Notes under the pieces: generated by a model | What the model was told of the DNA's origin: nothing | Seen by the model: the letters and a program-made list of their open reading frames with translations, nothing else | The model's database searches: none | NCBI GenBank assembly: GCA_030148745.1 | Contig: JASBSV010000108.1 | Coordinates: 1-49,497 of the forward strand | DNA length: 49,497 nt | From: Paracoccaceae bacterium | GTDB taxonomy: Bacteria > Pseudomonadota > Alphaproteobacteria > Rhodobacterales > Rhodobacteraceae | Direction of reading: 5' to 3' | Part shown: piece after piece, positions 1-7,570 of the stretch | Numbering within the stretch: the stretch's first letter is position 1 | Layout of the letters: every line of letters starts with the position of its first letter | Program-made: the position numbers and the translations under genes

Positions 1-1734
1 GAAACCATCGCGCAGATCGCCGCGCTGGACCGGCGCCTGCCGTCGGTGGCAGATCGCGACGGCGAATATTACCTGCGTCAGGAAGGGCAGGGCCTGCTGG
101 TGGGCGCCTATGAGCGTGACTATCGCCTCTGGGCCGAGAACGGCACGCCGGCAGGCTTTGGGCACGAGCTTTTCGCCGATGATCTTGAGCGCATCGAAGA
201 GAATATGATGCGCGCGATCGAGAGGGTCCCGGTGGTGGGCGAGGCGGGGATCAAACGGGTAATCAACGGGCCTATGATCTGGTCGCCCGATGCCAACGTC
301 CTCTTTGGCCCGGTGCCAGAGCTGCCCAATTATTTCTGCTGCAACGGTATCATCCCGGGGTTTTCACAATCGGGGGGCATGGGCCAGATGGCGGCCGAAT
401 GGATCACCCAAGGAGAGCCGTCACTGGATCTTTTCGGCTGGGATGTCGCGCGCTTTGGGCCGTGGGCCAGCCCGGAATTCACCCGCGCACGGGTCGGCGA
501 TCAATATGCGCACCGCTTTGCCATCCATTTTCCCAATGAAGAGCGCACCGCCGGCCGGCCGCTGCGCACCCGCCCCGCCTATCAGATGCAAAAGGAGATG
601 GGCGCGGTGTTCGGCCTGAACTATGGCTGGGAGCATCCCTTGTGGTTTGCAGATGAACCCGGCGTCAGCGACACCAACGGCTTCACCCGCCAGAACTGGT
701 TTGAACCTGTGGGCCGCGAATGCCGGATGCTGCGTGAGCGGGCCGGGATCATCGATATCTCGAACTTCGCCAAATACCGCGTCAAAGGGCCCGGCGCGCG
801 CACCTGGCTGGACGCGGTCTTTGCCAACCGGATGCCAGGTCAGGTGGGCCGCTCCTGCCTGACACCGCTGATCGGCAAACGCGGCGGGATCGCCGGGGAT
901 TTCACCGTCACCTGCCTTGCGCCCGATGAATATTGGATCATCGGCTCGGGCATGGCCGAGCGCTATCATCAACGGTATTTCAGGATGGTGCCGCTGCCTG
1001 AGGGGACAAGCTTTACCTCGCTGACCGACAGTATCTGCGGCTTCAACGTAGCCGGCCCCAAGGCCCGCGATCTTTTGCAGCGGCTGAGCAATGCGGATCT
1101 TTCAACGCCCGCTTTTCCCTTCATGCGCTCAGCCCGGATCGAACTTGCCGGCGTCAAGGTCATGGCACTGCGCGTGTCCTTCACCGGCGATCTGGGTTGG
1201 GAGCTTCACTGCGATCAAGCCGACCAACCGGCGCTCTACCGCGCGCTGATCGAAGCGGGCAAACCGCTGGGCGCAGGCCCCGTCGGCAGCCGCGCGCTGA
1301 TGTCACTGCGGATCGAAAAGGGCTACGGCAGCTGGGGGCGCGAATACTCCCCGGAATACTGGCCGCAAGAGGTGCATCTTGCCCGGCTGGTCAAACTGGA
1401 CAAGACCTTCCTGAACCGCGATGCGGCGGCGCAGATGGTGCAAAATCCGGCCCGCGAGACGCTGCAACTGATCGCTCTGGATGCCGCCGATACTCAGGCC
1501 TCGAACGCTGACGCCACTGGGGGCGAGCCTGTCTTCACCCCCGCCGGAACGCCTGCCGGCCGCGTCACTTCGGGCGCCTATGGCTATTCGGTCGGCATGT
1601 CTCTGGCGCTGGCTTACGTCAAAGGCGTTCAGCCCGGCGATGCAGTCGATGTGATGATCCTGGGCCGCCCGCACCGTGGCCGCATCCTGGCCAAGCCGCC
1701 GTTCGACCCCGGGGGCGAAAAACTCCGCGCGTGA
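1..1734 (+). CDS. Dimethylglycine/sarcosine dehydrogenase-like flavoprotein, C-terminal part (5' end outside window)
   Basis: The frame is open from the first base and ends with TGA, giving 577 residues of a protein whose family members are usually about 800 residues. The first ~130 residues look like the end of the FAD oxidoreductase domain (the stretch NGIIPGFSQSGGMGQMAAEW resembles the family's FAD-domain end). The rest is the folate-binding GcvT fold followed by its C-terminal barrel; typical motifs are FNVAGPKARDLL, SFTGDLGWELH and GSRALMSLRIEKGYGSWGRE. Relatives oxidatively demethylate dimethylglycine, sarcosine or related N-methyl compounds and pass the one-carbon unit to tetrahydrofolate in the cytoplasm. 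The exact substrate cannot be read from the sequence. It converges on the liv cluster, and a GlxA-type regulator lies beyond that, which fits betaine or methylamine breakdown (inference). Confidence 0.85.
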   Translation, partial: ETIAQIAALDRRLPSVADRDGEYYLRQEGQGLLVGAYERDYRLWAENGTPAGFGHELFADDLERIEENMMRAIERVPVVGEAGIKRVINGPMIWSPDANVLFGPVPELPNYFCCNGIIPGFSQSGGMGQMAAEWITQGEPSLDLFGWDVARFGPWASPEFTRARVGDQYAHRFAIHFPNEERTAGRPLRTRPAYQMQKEMGAVFGLNYGWEHPLWFADEPGVSDTNGFTRQNWFEPVGRECRMLRERAGIIDISNFAKYRVKGPGARTWLDAVFANRMPGQVGRSCLTPLIGKRGGIAGDFTVTCLAPDEYWIIGSGMAERYHQRYFRMVPLPEGTSFTSLTDSICGFNVAGPKARDLLQRLSNADLSTPAFPFMRSARIELAGVKVMALRVSFTGDLGWELHCDQADQPALYRALIEAGKPLGAGPVGSRALMSLRIEKGYGSWGREYSPEYWPQEVHLARLVKLDKTFLNRDAAAQMVQNPARETLQLIALDAADTQASNADATGGEPVFTPAGTPAGRVTSGAYGYSVGMSLALAYVKGVQPGDAVDVMILGRPHRGRILAKPPFDPGGEKLRA

Positions 1735-1757
1735 CACCAGGCCCCGGCGAGGGATTT

Positions 1758-1817
1758 GGATATTTGAGCCAAATGGAAGAGAGATGCCGCGCCCCTTTCC
1801 ATTTGGGTCAAATATCC
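1758..1817. terminator. Inverted repeat between two convergent genes, probable bidirectional terminator
   Basis: Two 21-base arms (1758-1778 and 1797-1817) are reverse complements with one mismatch and enclose an 18-base loop. They lie between the stop codons of the dehydrogenase (+) and livM (-). There is no long T tract, so the terminator role is inferred from position and stem length. The right arm belongs to the repeat described at 1797-1828. Confidence 0.6.
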
Positions 1818-1828
1818 CCGCCGGAGGC
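1797..1828 (-). repeat. Post-stop-codon intergenic element, copy 1
   Basis: This 32-base sequence is identical to the one at 7529-7560 and differs at two bases from the one at 37232-37263. Read on the minus strand it begins GCCTCCGGCGGGGATATTTG and ends in AAATGGAA. Here it forms the right arm of the hairpin between convergent genes. Confidence 0.85.
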
Positions 1829-1857
1829 ATCGCGGCAAATGCCGTCCCGCGCGCCGG

Positions 1858-3162
1858 TTATTTTTCCGGGATCAGGCCGCGCGGCGAAAACCGCAGCACC
1901 AGCAATAATATAACGCCCATGGTCAAGAGCCGCATATGGGCGGCGCTTTCAACCAGATGCTGCGCAAGGGGCGAGCCTTCGGGCAGGAAATAGGTGAATT
2001 TCGTCATCAGGATCGGGCCCAGAGCCTCGACCTGAACCCAGAGAAAGAAGATCAGAAACCCGCCCAGCACCGCGCCCCAGTTGTTGCCAGATCCGCCGAC
2101 GATGACCATCACCCAGATCAGGAAGGTGAACCTGAGCGGCTGATAGGAGCCCGGTGTGAGCAGGCTGTCGAGCGAGGTCATCATCGCCCCGGCCACGCCG
2201 CAGATGGCGCTGCCAAGGATGAAGATCTGAAGGTGGCGGCGTTTGACATCCTTACCCATGGCCTCGGCGGCGACCTCATTGTCGCGGATGGCGCGCATCA
2301 TCCGGCCCCAGGGAGAGTTCAGCGCCAGCTGAGCTAGCACCAGGATCAGGATCAGAACCGCCGCAAAGAGCAGCCCATAGCCCAGCTTGACGTAAAGGGT
2401 GGAGGCCGTCACCGGGTCAAGACCCAGCGATGCGGCGCGATCGACGAAGGCGGCGCTGTTTTGCAGATCGACCTCATAGGGCAGGGGCCTGGGGATGCCG
2501 TTGACGTTCTTGACACCGCGGCTCAGCCAGTCTTCGTTTTTCATAATGGCGATGATGATCTCGGCAATCCCCAGCGTTGCGATGGCCAGATAATCCGAGC
2601 GCAGGCCAAGCGCCGTCTTGCCGATGATCCAGGCCGCCGCCGCAGCAAGCAGCCCGCCTACCGGCCAGGCCAGGATCACCGGAAGGCCGAGCCCGCCGAG
2701 GTATCCGGTGGTTGCCGGGCTGATCGCCTCGACCGCGGCGACCCCGCCGTCAAAGACCTCGCGAAACAAAAAGAAGCCGCCGATCAGAACCGCCAGCATC
2801 GCCAGCGTCCGGCCACGCCCGGGGCGCATCCGGTTCCAGATTGCAATCGCGGCCACAATGCTTGCCGCCCCCAGCGCCAGGCCCAGAAGAATGCGCAAGC
2901 CCCCCGCCGACCAGGCGCCCGGCGTCGGCGGCATCGAGACCAGCACGGTGGCAAGCCCGCCCAGCGCCACAAAACCCATCACGCCGATGTTGAACAGCCC
3001 CGCAAATCCCCATTGCAGGTTCACCCCAAGGGCCATGATCGCCGAAATCAGCCCCATGTTGAGGATATAAAGCGCGGTGTTCCAGCTTTGCAGGAACCCC
3101 GTGCCGATGATCAGCAGGGCGACGAGGGCAAAAAGCAGCGGCGCGCGCAGTTGTGCAATCAT
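1858..3162 (-). CDS. livM: Branched-chain amino acid-type ABC transporter permease LivM
   Basis: This 434-residue, very hydrophobic protein has the LivM layout: several N-terminal membrane spans, the family stretch LRSDYLAIATLGIAEII in the middle, and the cytoplasmic coupling segment NSPWGRMMRAIRDNEVAAEAMG followed by more spans. With LivH it forms the inner-membrane channel that LivG and LivF power. The start codon overlaps the stop of livH by four bases (ATGA), which fixes the start and indicates translational coupling. It is the last gene of its operon and ends in the hairpin shared with the convergent dehydrogenase gene. The Liv family carries branched-chain amino acids but also amides, urea and other compounds, so the name gives family and not substrate. 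Confidence 0.93.
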   Translation of the reverse strand: MIAQLRAPLLFALVALLIIGTGFLQSWNTALYILNMGLISAIMALGVNLQWGFAGLFNIGVMGFVALGGLATVLVSMPPTPGAWSAGGLRILLGLALGAASIVAAIAIWNRMRPGRGRTLAMLAVLIGGFFLFREVFDGGVAAVEAISPATTGYLGGLGLPVILAWPVGGLLAAAAAWIIGKTALGLRSDYLAIATLGIAEIIIAIMKNEDWLSRGVKNVNGIPRPLPYEVDLQNSAAFVDRAASLGLDPVTASTLYVKLGYGLLFAAVLILILVLAQLALNSPWGRMMRAIRDNEVAAEAMGKDVKRRHLQIFILGSAICGVAGAMMTSLDSLLTPGSYQPLRFTFLIWVMVIVGGSGNNWGAVLGGFLIFFLWVQVEALGPILMTKFTYFLPEGSPLAQHLVESAAHMRLLTMGVILLLVLRFSPRGLIPEK

Positions 3163-4169
3163 ACCGATTTCCCCTTGAAAAGACCGGTCGGGCGGAACAG
3201 CAGAACGATGATCAGAATGGCAAAGCTGACCGCGAATTTGTAATCGGTCGACAGAAGCTGAAGCAGCGCGTCAACCTCAAGATTTCCGGGCAACAGATAG
3301 TTGGCCACCTTTTTGAAGGCATAAGTTACCGTCACCTCGGAAAAGGCGATCACGAAACCGCCCGCGATCGCGCCCAGCGGGCTGCCCAGCCCACCAACGA
3401 TGGCGGCGGCAAAGATCGGCAGCAGAAGCTGAAAATAGGTGAAGGGTTTGAAGGATTTATCAAGCCCGTAAAGCACCCCGGCCACGGTCGCCAGCACCCC
3501 GACGATAATCCAGGTATACATCACCACACGCTCGGGGTTGATGCCCGACAAAAGCGCCAGATCCTCGTTATCGGAAAAGGCGCGCATCGATTTGCCGGTC
3601 CTTGTGCGGCTCAGAAACCAAAACAGGATCAGCACCACCACAACCGCGGTCACCACGGTGATGCCTTGGGTCGTCTTGATCGCGATCCCCTCGCGCAGCC
3701 CGGTCATCGCCTTGAACTCGCGCACCGACAGGATAAAGCGCGCGCCATCCGAAAACCGCTGATCGCCCGGGCCGATGATGATCCGCACCAACCCGTTCAT
3801 GATGAACATCACCCCCATCGAGACGATAACCAATATCACCGGCGCCGCCTTCTGGCGCCGGTAAAAGCGATAGACGATGCGATCGGTCCCCAGCAGCAAA
3901 AGCGCGGTCACCACAATCCCCACCGGCAGCGCCAGAAGAGCGGTCGGCAAAGGGCCCAGACCAACACCCACCGATTGCAGCCACCATGTCACCAGAATGG
4001 TGATCATCGTGCCAAAGGCCATCGTGTCGCCATGGGCAAAATTGGAAAACCGCAGGATCCCGTAGATCAGCGTCACCCCAAGCGCCCCAAGCGCCAGCTG
4101 GCTGCCATAGGCCACCGCCGGCACCAGCACGAAATTGGTCAGCGCGGCCATCGCGTTGAGAATATCCAT
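3159..4169 (-). CDS. livH: Branched-chain amino acid-type ABC transporter permease LivH
   Basis: A 336-residue membrane protein starting MDILNAMAALTNF. It carries the LivH hallmarks LALGALGVTLIYGILRFSNF and HGDTMAFG near the N-terminus and the coupling segment TRTGKSMRAFSDNEDLALLSG in the second half. The longer reading from 4190 is rejected because the ATG at 4169 overlaps the upstream TGA by one base (TGATG), a usual coupling arrangement. It pairs with LivM to form the transmembrane channel. The downstream livM overlaps by four bases. Confidence 0.93.
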   Translation of the reverse strand: MDILNAMAALTNFVLVPAVAYGSQLALGALGVTLIYGILRFSNFAHGDTMAFGTMITILVTWWLQSVGVGLGPLPTALLALPVGIVVTALLLLGTDRIVYRFYRRQKAAPVILVIVSMGVMFIMNGLVRIIIGPGDQRFSDGARFILSVREFKAMTGLREGIAIKTTQGITVVTAVVVVLILFWFLSRTRTGKSMRAFSDNEDLALLSGINPERVVMYTWIIVGVLATVAGVLYGLDKSFKPFTYFQLLLPIFAAAIVGGLGSPLGAIAGGFVIAFSEVTVTYAFKKVANYLLPGNLEVDALLQLLSTDYKFAVSFAILIIVLLFRPTGLFKGKSV

Positions 4170-4561
4170 CAGCCGAAAAACTCCTCGCATTTGCCGCTGG
4201 TCACCCGCGTCGTCAGCTTGCCATCTTGCAGAAAAACGCCCGAGACAAGCCTCGCCTCACCCCGGTTTCCAGCCGCCGCAGCACCCTCTGCGGCGGGGCC
4301 GTCGACAAAGGTCAGAAACTCGGCGCCGCGCCCGTGGATCAGGGCGGTGACCGAAACCAGCCCACGCTCGGTGTCGGGCGTGACCGTGGCCTCTGCCTCA
4401 ACGCCTTCCTCGATCCAGTCAATCGCATCGCCCCTCTCGGCCAGAACAACCTGCCGACCATCCTCGAACAGACAGCGCAGGAAGGGGTCATTGCGCCCCT
4501 CGGCCCCCGCCGGTATCGCCGCCAACCCTGCCAGAGCGGCCATAAGCCCAAAACGCCGCAT
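4169..4561 (-). CDS. Small secreted protein of unknown function inside the liv operon
   Basis: This 130-residue protein starts with a clear signal peptide (MRRFGLMAALAGLAAIPAGA-EG), so it should be periplasmic. The mature part has only two cysteines, one in RCLFEDGR near the start and one in SGKCEEFFG at the very end, which could form a disulfide. I do not recognise the family. The arrangement shows it is a real operon member: its ATG follows the livF stop directly (TAGATG) and its stop overlaps the livH start by one base. A periplasmic accessory role for the transporter is possible but only inferred. Confidence 0.75.
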   Translation of the reverse strand: MRRFGLMAALAGLAAIPAGAEGRNDPFLRCLFEDGRQVVLAERGDAIDWIEEGVEAEATVTPDTERGLVSVTALIHGRGAEFLTFVDGPAAEGAAAAGNRGEARLVSGVFLQDGKLTTRVTSGKCEEFFG

Positions 4562-5275
4562 CTACCCCCCCAAAAAGCTCTTGCGCACGTCCGGATCGGC
4601 CAAAAGCGCAGCGCCGGTATCGGTGAAAGCATTGCGCCCCTGCACCAGAACATAGCCCTTATCGGCAATCGCCAGCGCCTGACGCGCGTTCTGCTCGACC
4701 ATCAGGATCGAAATGCCGGTGCGCGCCACCTCGATGATCCGGTCAAACAACTCATCCATGACGATGGGCGACACCCCCGCGGTCGGCTCGTCCAGCATCA
4801 GAACCTGCGGTTTGGTCATCAAGGCCCGGCCAACGGCCACCTGCTGGCGCTGCCCACCCGACAGCTCTCCGGCCGCCTGCCGGCGCTTCTCGCGCAGGAT
4901 CGGAAACAGATCATAGACCTGCTCCATCGTCGCCTGAATGTCGTCGCGCCGCAGAAAGGCCCCCATCTCAAGGTTCTCTTCCACGCTCAGCGAGGTAAAG
5001 ACATTGGCGGTCTGCGGCACAAAGCCCATCCCCGCCGCCACCCGGTCCTGCGGCGACAGTTTCGTGATGTCCCGCCCATCCAGACGCACCGCCCCCCGGC
5101 GCAGGTTCAGCATCCCGAAAACCGCCTTCATCGCGGTCGATTTGCCGGCCCCGTTGGGGCCCACGATCACCGCGATCTGACCTTTCTCGACCGCAACCGT
5201 GCAGTCATGCAGGATATCGGCGCCGCTGCCATAGCCCCCGGTCATCGCCTCGCCGATCAAAAAAGGCTCGCTCAT
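4562..5275 (-). CDS. livF: Branched-chain amino acid-type ABC transporter ATPase LivF
   Basis: A 237-residue ATPase of normal LivF length. Walker A GPNGAGKST is at residues 39-47, the signature LSGGQ at 138-142 and Walker B MLDEP at 160-164, followed by the H-loop in SILMVEQNA. It supplies one of the two nucleotide-binding subunits of the importer, on the cytoplasmic face of the membrane. The sequence GAGAGG lies six bases before the ATG and serves as ribosome binding site. A repeat element separates it from livG upstream, while the next gene follows with no gap. Confidence 0.95.
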   Translation of the reverse strand: MSEPFLIGEAMTGGYGSGADILHDCTVAVEKGQIAVIVGPNGAGKSTAMKAVFGMLNLRRGAVRLDGRDITKLSPQDRVAAGMGFVPQTANVFTSLSVEENLEMGAFLRRDDIQATMEQVYDLFPILREKRRQAAGELSGGQRQQVAVGRALMTKPQVLMLDEPTAGVSPIVMDELFDRIIEVARTGISILMVEQNARQALAIADKGYVLVQGRNAFTDTGAALLADPDVRKSFLGG

Positions 5276-5290
5276 ACCGGCCTCTCGCGC

Positions 5291-5327
5291 TTCTTCTTTG
5301 CAAAAATACTCATATCCCCCGCCGCCG
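5291..5327 (-). repeat. Post-stop-codon element, variant form, inside the liv operon
   Basis: On the minus strand, three bases after the livG stop codon, the sequence reads GGCGGCGGGGGATATGAGTA and continues into TTTTTGCAAAGAAGAAG. The GGCGGGGGATAT core resembles the copies at 1797, 7529 and 37232, but the second half differs. It fills most of the 55 bases between livG and livF. The resemblance is seen directly; any function is unknown. Confidence 0.6.
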
Positions 5328-5330
5328 CAT

Positions 5331-6107
5331 TCACGACGCCGCCCTGTTCTTCAGACCGCGGCCCAGATAGGCCTCGATCACCGCCTCGTTTTGCATGATC
5401 TCATCGGATTTGCCTTCGGCCAGAACATGACCCTCGGCCATGACGATCACCGGATCGCAAAGCCGGGCAATGAAATCCATGTCATGCTCGATCAGGCAGA
5501 ACGTATAGCCGCGTTCGCGGTTCAGCCGCACGATGGCATCGCCGATGGTGTTCAAAAGGGTGCGGTTCACGCCCGCGCCGACCTCGTCCAGAAAGACGAT
5601 GCGCGCATCCACCATCATCGTGCGCCCCAGCTCCAGCAGCTTTTTCTGCCCGCCCGACAGGTTGCCGGCCTTTTCCTCGGCCAGATGATCGATGGTCAGA
5701 AACTCCAGAACCTCATCGGCCTTCTGCGCCAGCGCGCGTTCCTGCCGCGCGATCCGCCCGCGCCCGAACCATGCATTCCAAAGCGTCTCACCGGCCTGAT
5801 GCCCCGGCACCAGCATCAGGTTCTCGCGCACACTCATCGAAGAAAACTCATGCGCGATCTGAAAGGTCCGCAGCAGCCCCTTGTGAAACAGCTCATGCGG
5901 CGCCAGCCCGGTGATATCCTCACCGGCCATCAACACCCGGCCCGAATTGGGCTTGAGCACCCCGGCGATCACATTGAACAGCGTGGTTTTTCCCGCGCCA
6001 TTGGGCCCGATCAGCCCGGTGATCGACCCTTCGGCGATCTCAAGCGAGGCGCCATCGACGGCGCGAAAGCCGCCAAATTGTTTGACAATATTCTCGACGA
6101 CAATCAT
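5331..6107 (-). CDS. livG: Branched-chain amino acid-type ABC transporter ATPase LivG
   Basis: From the ATG at 6107 the protein has 258 residues. An in-frame ATG at 6113 would add Met-Ala, but the GGGGGA tract sits seven bases before 6107 and only two before 6113, so 6107 is preferred. Walker A GPNGAGKT is near residues 34-41, LSGGQKKL near 150-157 and the H-loop is in FCLIEHDM. Walker B reads VFLDEVGAG where the family normally has LDEP; the catalytic Glu is kept. It pairs with LivF to power the importer. A terminator-like hairpin separates it from the binding-protein gene, so it is probably expressed at a lower level. Confidence 0.93.
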   Translation of the reverse strand: MIVVENIVKQFGGFRAVDGASLEIAEGSITGLIGPNGAGKTTLFNVIAGVLKPNSGRVLMAGEDITGLAPHELFHKGLLRTFQIAHEFSSMSVRENLMLVPGHQAGETLWNAWFGRGRIARQERALAQKADEVLEFLTIDHLAEEKAGNLSGGQKKLLELGRTMMVDARIVFLDEVGAGVNRTLLNTIGDAIVRLNRERGYTFCLIEHDMDFIARLCDPVIVMAEGHVLAEGKSDEIMQNEAVIEAYLGRGLKNRAAS

Positions 6108-6173
6108 CGCCATATCCCCCGGGCGCGCTTGGCCGAAACCCTCTGCCGCATCCGCCCCATCTGTCCCATCAGC

Positions 6174-6200
6174 AAAAACAGCCCGGAAATCTCCGGGCTG
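6174..6200 (-). terminator. Intrinsic terminator/attenuator between the binding-protein gene and livG
   Basis: Nine-base arms (6179-6187 and 6192-6200) with a four-base loop are followed on the minus strand by five T residues (6174-6178). It lies 24 bases after the binding-protein stop codon. Partial termination here would give more binding protein than membrane components, as in many ABC importer operons. Confidence 0.8.
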
Positions 6201-6223
6201 CCTTTCGTTTCATGCCACCGCGA

Positions 6224-7417
6224 TCAGCGATATTTGACCGTCGTGATCTTGCCATCCTTGATGACCAGCTCGCGATAGTTACCGGCGCTTTCACCCGGTC
6301 CGATCAGTTCGACCGCCGAAGCGCCGACATAATCGACATCACCGCCGTCCTTGAGGATCTTCAGCGCCTTTGCCAGCTCACCGGGATAGATCTCTTCGCC
6401 TGGCGCATTGGCCACATCCATCACCTTTGTCTTGTATTCCGCCGGGTCCGAAGAACCCGCCGCCTGCATCGCCAGCATGATCAGCGCCGCCGCATCATAG
6501 CTTTCAGGCGTAAAGGGCGATGTGGCATCAAATGCCCCGCCCACAAGCTTGGCGAATTTCGCAACGCCCGGGCTGTCGGTACCGGGGTTCTGGCCGGTCG
6601 AGCCGTTGATCTCGGTGCCAAAGTTTTCTTCCAGCTTGGCACTGACCATCCCGTCGGGGAAATGGAACGTGTCAAAAGCGCCGGTGTCGAGCGCCGCGCG
6701 CACAATCCCCGAGCCGCCCTGATCGACGTAACCTGCCACCACCAGACGGTCACCGCCCGCCGAAGCGAGCGAGGCCACCTCGGCCGAATAATCGGCCTTG
6801 CCATCCTCATGCGCGGCGCTGATCGTGATCTTGCCGCCGGCGGCCTCATAAGCGGCCTGAAAACTGTCGGCCAGACCCTTGCCATAGTCATTGTTGGTAT
6901 AGGTCAGCGCAACGCTCTTGATCCCCTGTTCCATCAGGATATCGCTCATCACCTGACCCTGACGCGCATCCGAGGGCGCGGTGCGGAAGAACAACCCGTT
7001 GTCTTCAGCGGTCGACAGACCCGGCGAGGTCGCCGAGGGCGAGATCATCACGATGCCATTGGGCACCGCCACATTGGCCAGAATGGCACCGGTCACGCCG
7101 GAACAATCGGCGCCCATGATGCCCTTGATCCCATCGGCGGTCACCTGACGCTCGGCCACGGCAGTGGCCGCACCGGAATCGATACAGGTCGAATCGCCGC
7201 GCACCGGCACAACCTTCGAGCCGCCCAACAGCATCGCGCTGTCGGTCACTTCCTTCATCGCCAGCTCGGCCCCTGCCGCCATCGAAGGCGTCAGCGATTC
7301 AATCGGCCCGGTAAAGCCCAGAATGATCCCGATCTTCACATCCTGCGCATGGCTTGCGGCAAACGCGGCCCCACTCATCAAAGCTGTGGCCGCTGTGGCC
7401 AGCATAAGTTTTTTCAT
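6224..7417 (-). CDS. Liv-type periplasmic substrate-binding protein
   Basis: This type 1 periplasmic binding protein (397 residues) begins MKKLMLATAATALMSGAAFA, a signal peptide cleaved after about residue 20. The mature start VKIGIILGFTGPIESLTPSM is the family's ligand-binding opening, and the middle contains YTNNDYGKGLADSF. The longer reading from 7456 is rejected because AGGGAGA lies about nine bases before the ATG at 7417. It captures the solute in the periplasm and delivers it to LivHM. The family binds amino acids, amides and other small organics; no residue seen here decides the ligand. Confidence 0.92.
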   Translation of the reverse strand: MKKLMLATAATALMSGAAFAASHAQDVKIGIILGFTGPIESLTPSMAAGAELAMKEVTDSAMLLGGSKVVPVRGDSTCIDSGAATAVAERQVTADGIKGIMGADCSGVTGAILANVAVPNGIVMISPSATSPGLSTAEDNGLFFRTAPSDARQGQVMSDILMEQGIKSVALTYTNNDYGKGLADSFQAAYEAAGGKITISAAHEDGKADYSAEVASLASAGGDRLVVAGYVDQGGSGIVRAALDTGAFDTFHFPDGMVSAKLEENFGTEINGSTGQNPGTDSPGVAKFAKLVGGAFDATSPFTPESYDAAALIMLAMQAAGSSDPAEYKTKVMDVANAPGEEIYPGELAKALKILKDGGDVDYVGASAVELIGPGESAGNYRELVIKDGKITTVKYR

Positions 7418-7528
7418 TTTTCGTCTCCCTGTTTTGGTCTTCGACCTGCGGGGCAAGTTAAAACGCCTCGGGATAAAAGAAAACAGGCGAATTAAACCGC
7501 CTTACCAAAGGTCAGGGCGCCTTTGATC

Positions 7529-7560
7529 TTCCATTTGGGTCAAATATCCCCGCCGGAGGC
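7529..7560 (-). repeat. Post-stop-codon intergenic element, copy 2
   Basis: All 32 bases are identical to 1797-1828. Read on the minus strand it follows the stop codon of the GlxA-type regulator by 10 bases. The inner TTTGGGTCAAA is a near-palindrome. It lies upstream of the binding-protein gene, so it could end the regulator transcript before that gene's own promoter; this is inference. Confidence 0.85.
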
Positions 7561-7570
7561 TCCCGCCGCC

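Noticed and set aside
1-1734. DMSP demethylase (DmdA)
   Set aside because: DmdA is a stand-alone GcvT-fold protein of about 365 residues; this protein has a flavoprotein part ahead of the GcvT fold and lacks reason for that assignment.
3153-4655. A 500-codon plus-strand frame opposite livH and the small secreted protein
   Set aside because: It is a shadow of the liv genes; the His/Gln-rich product has no domain features.
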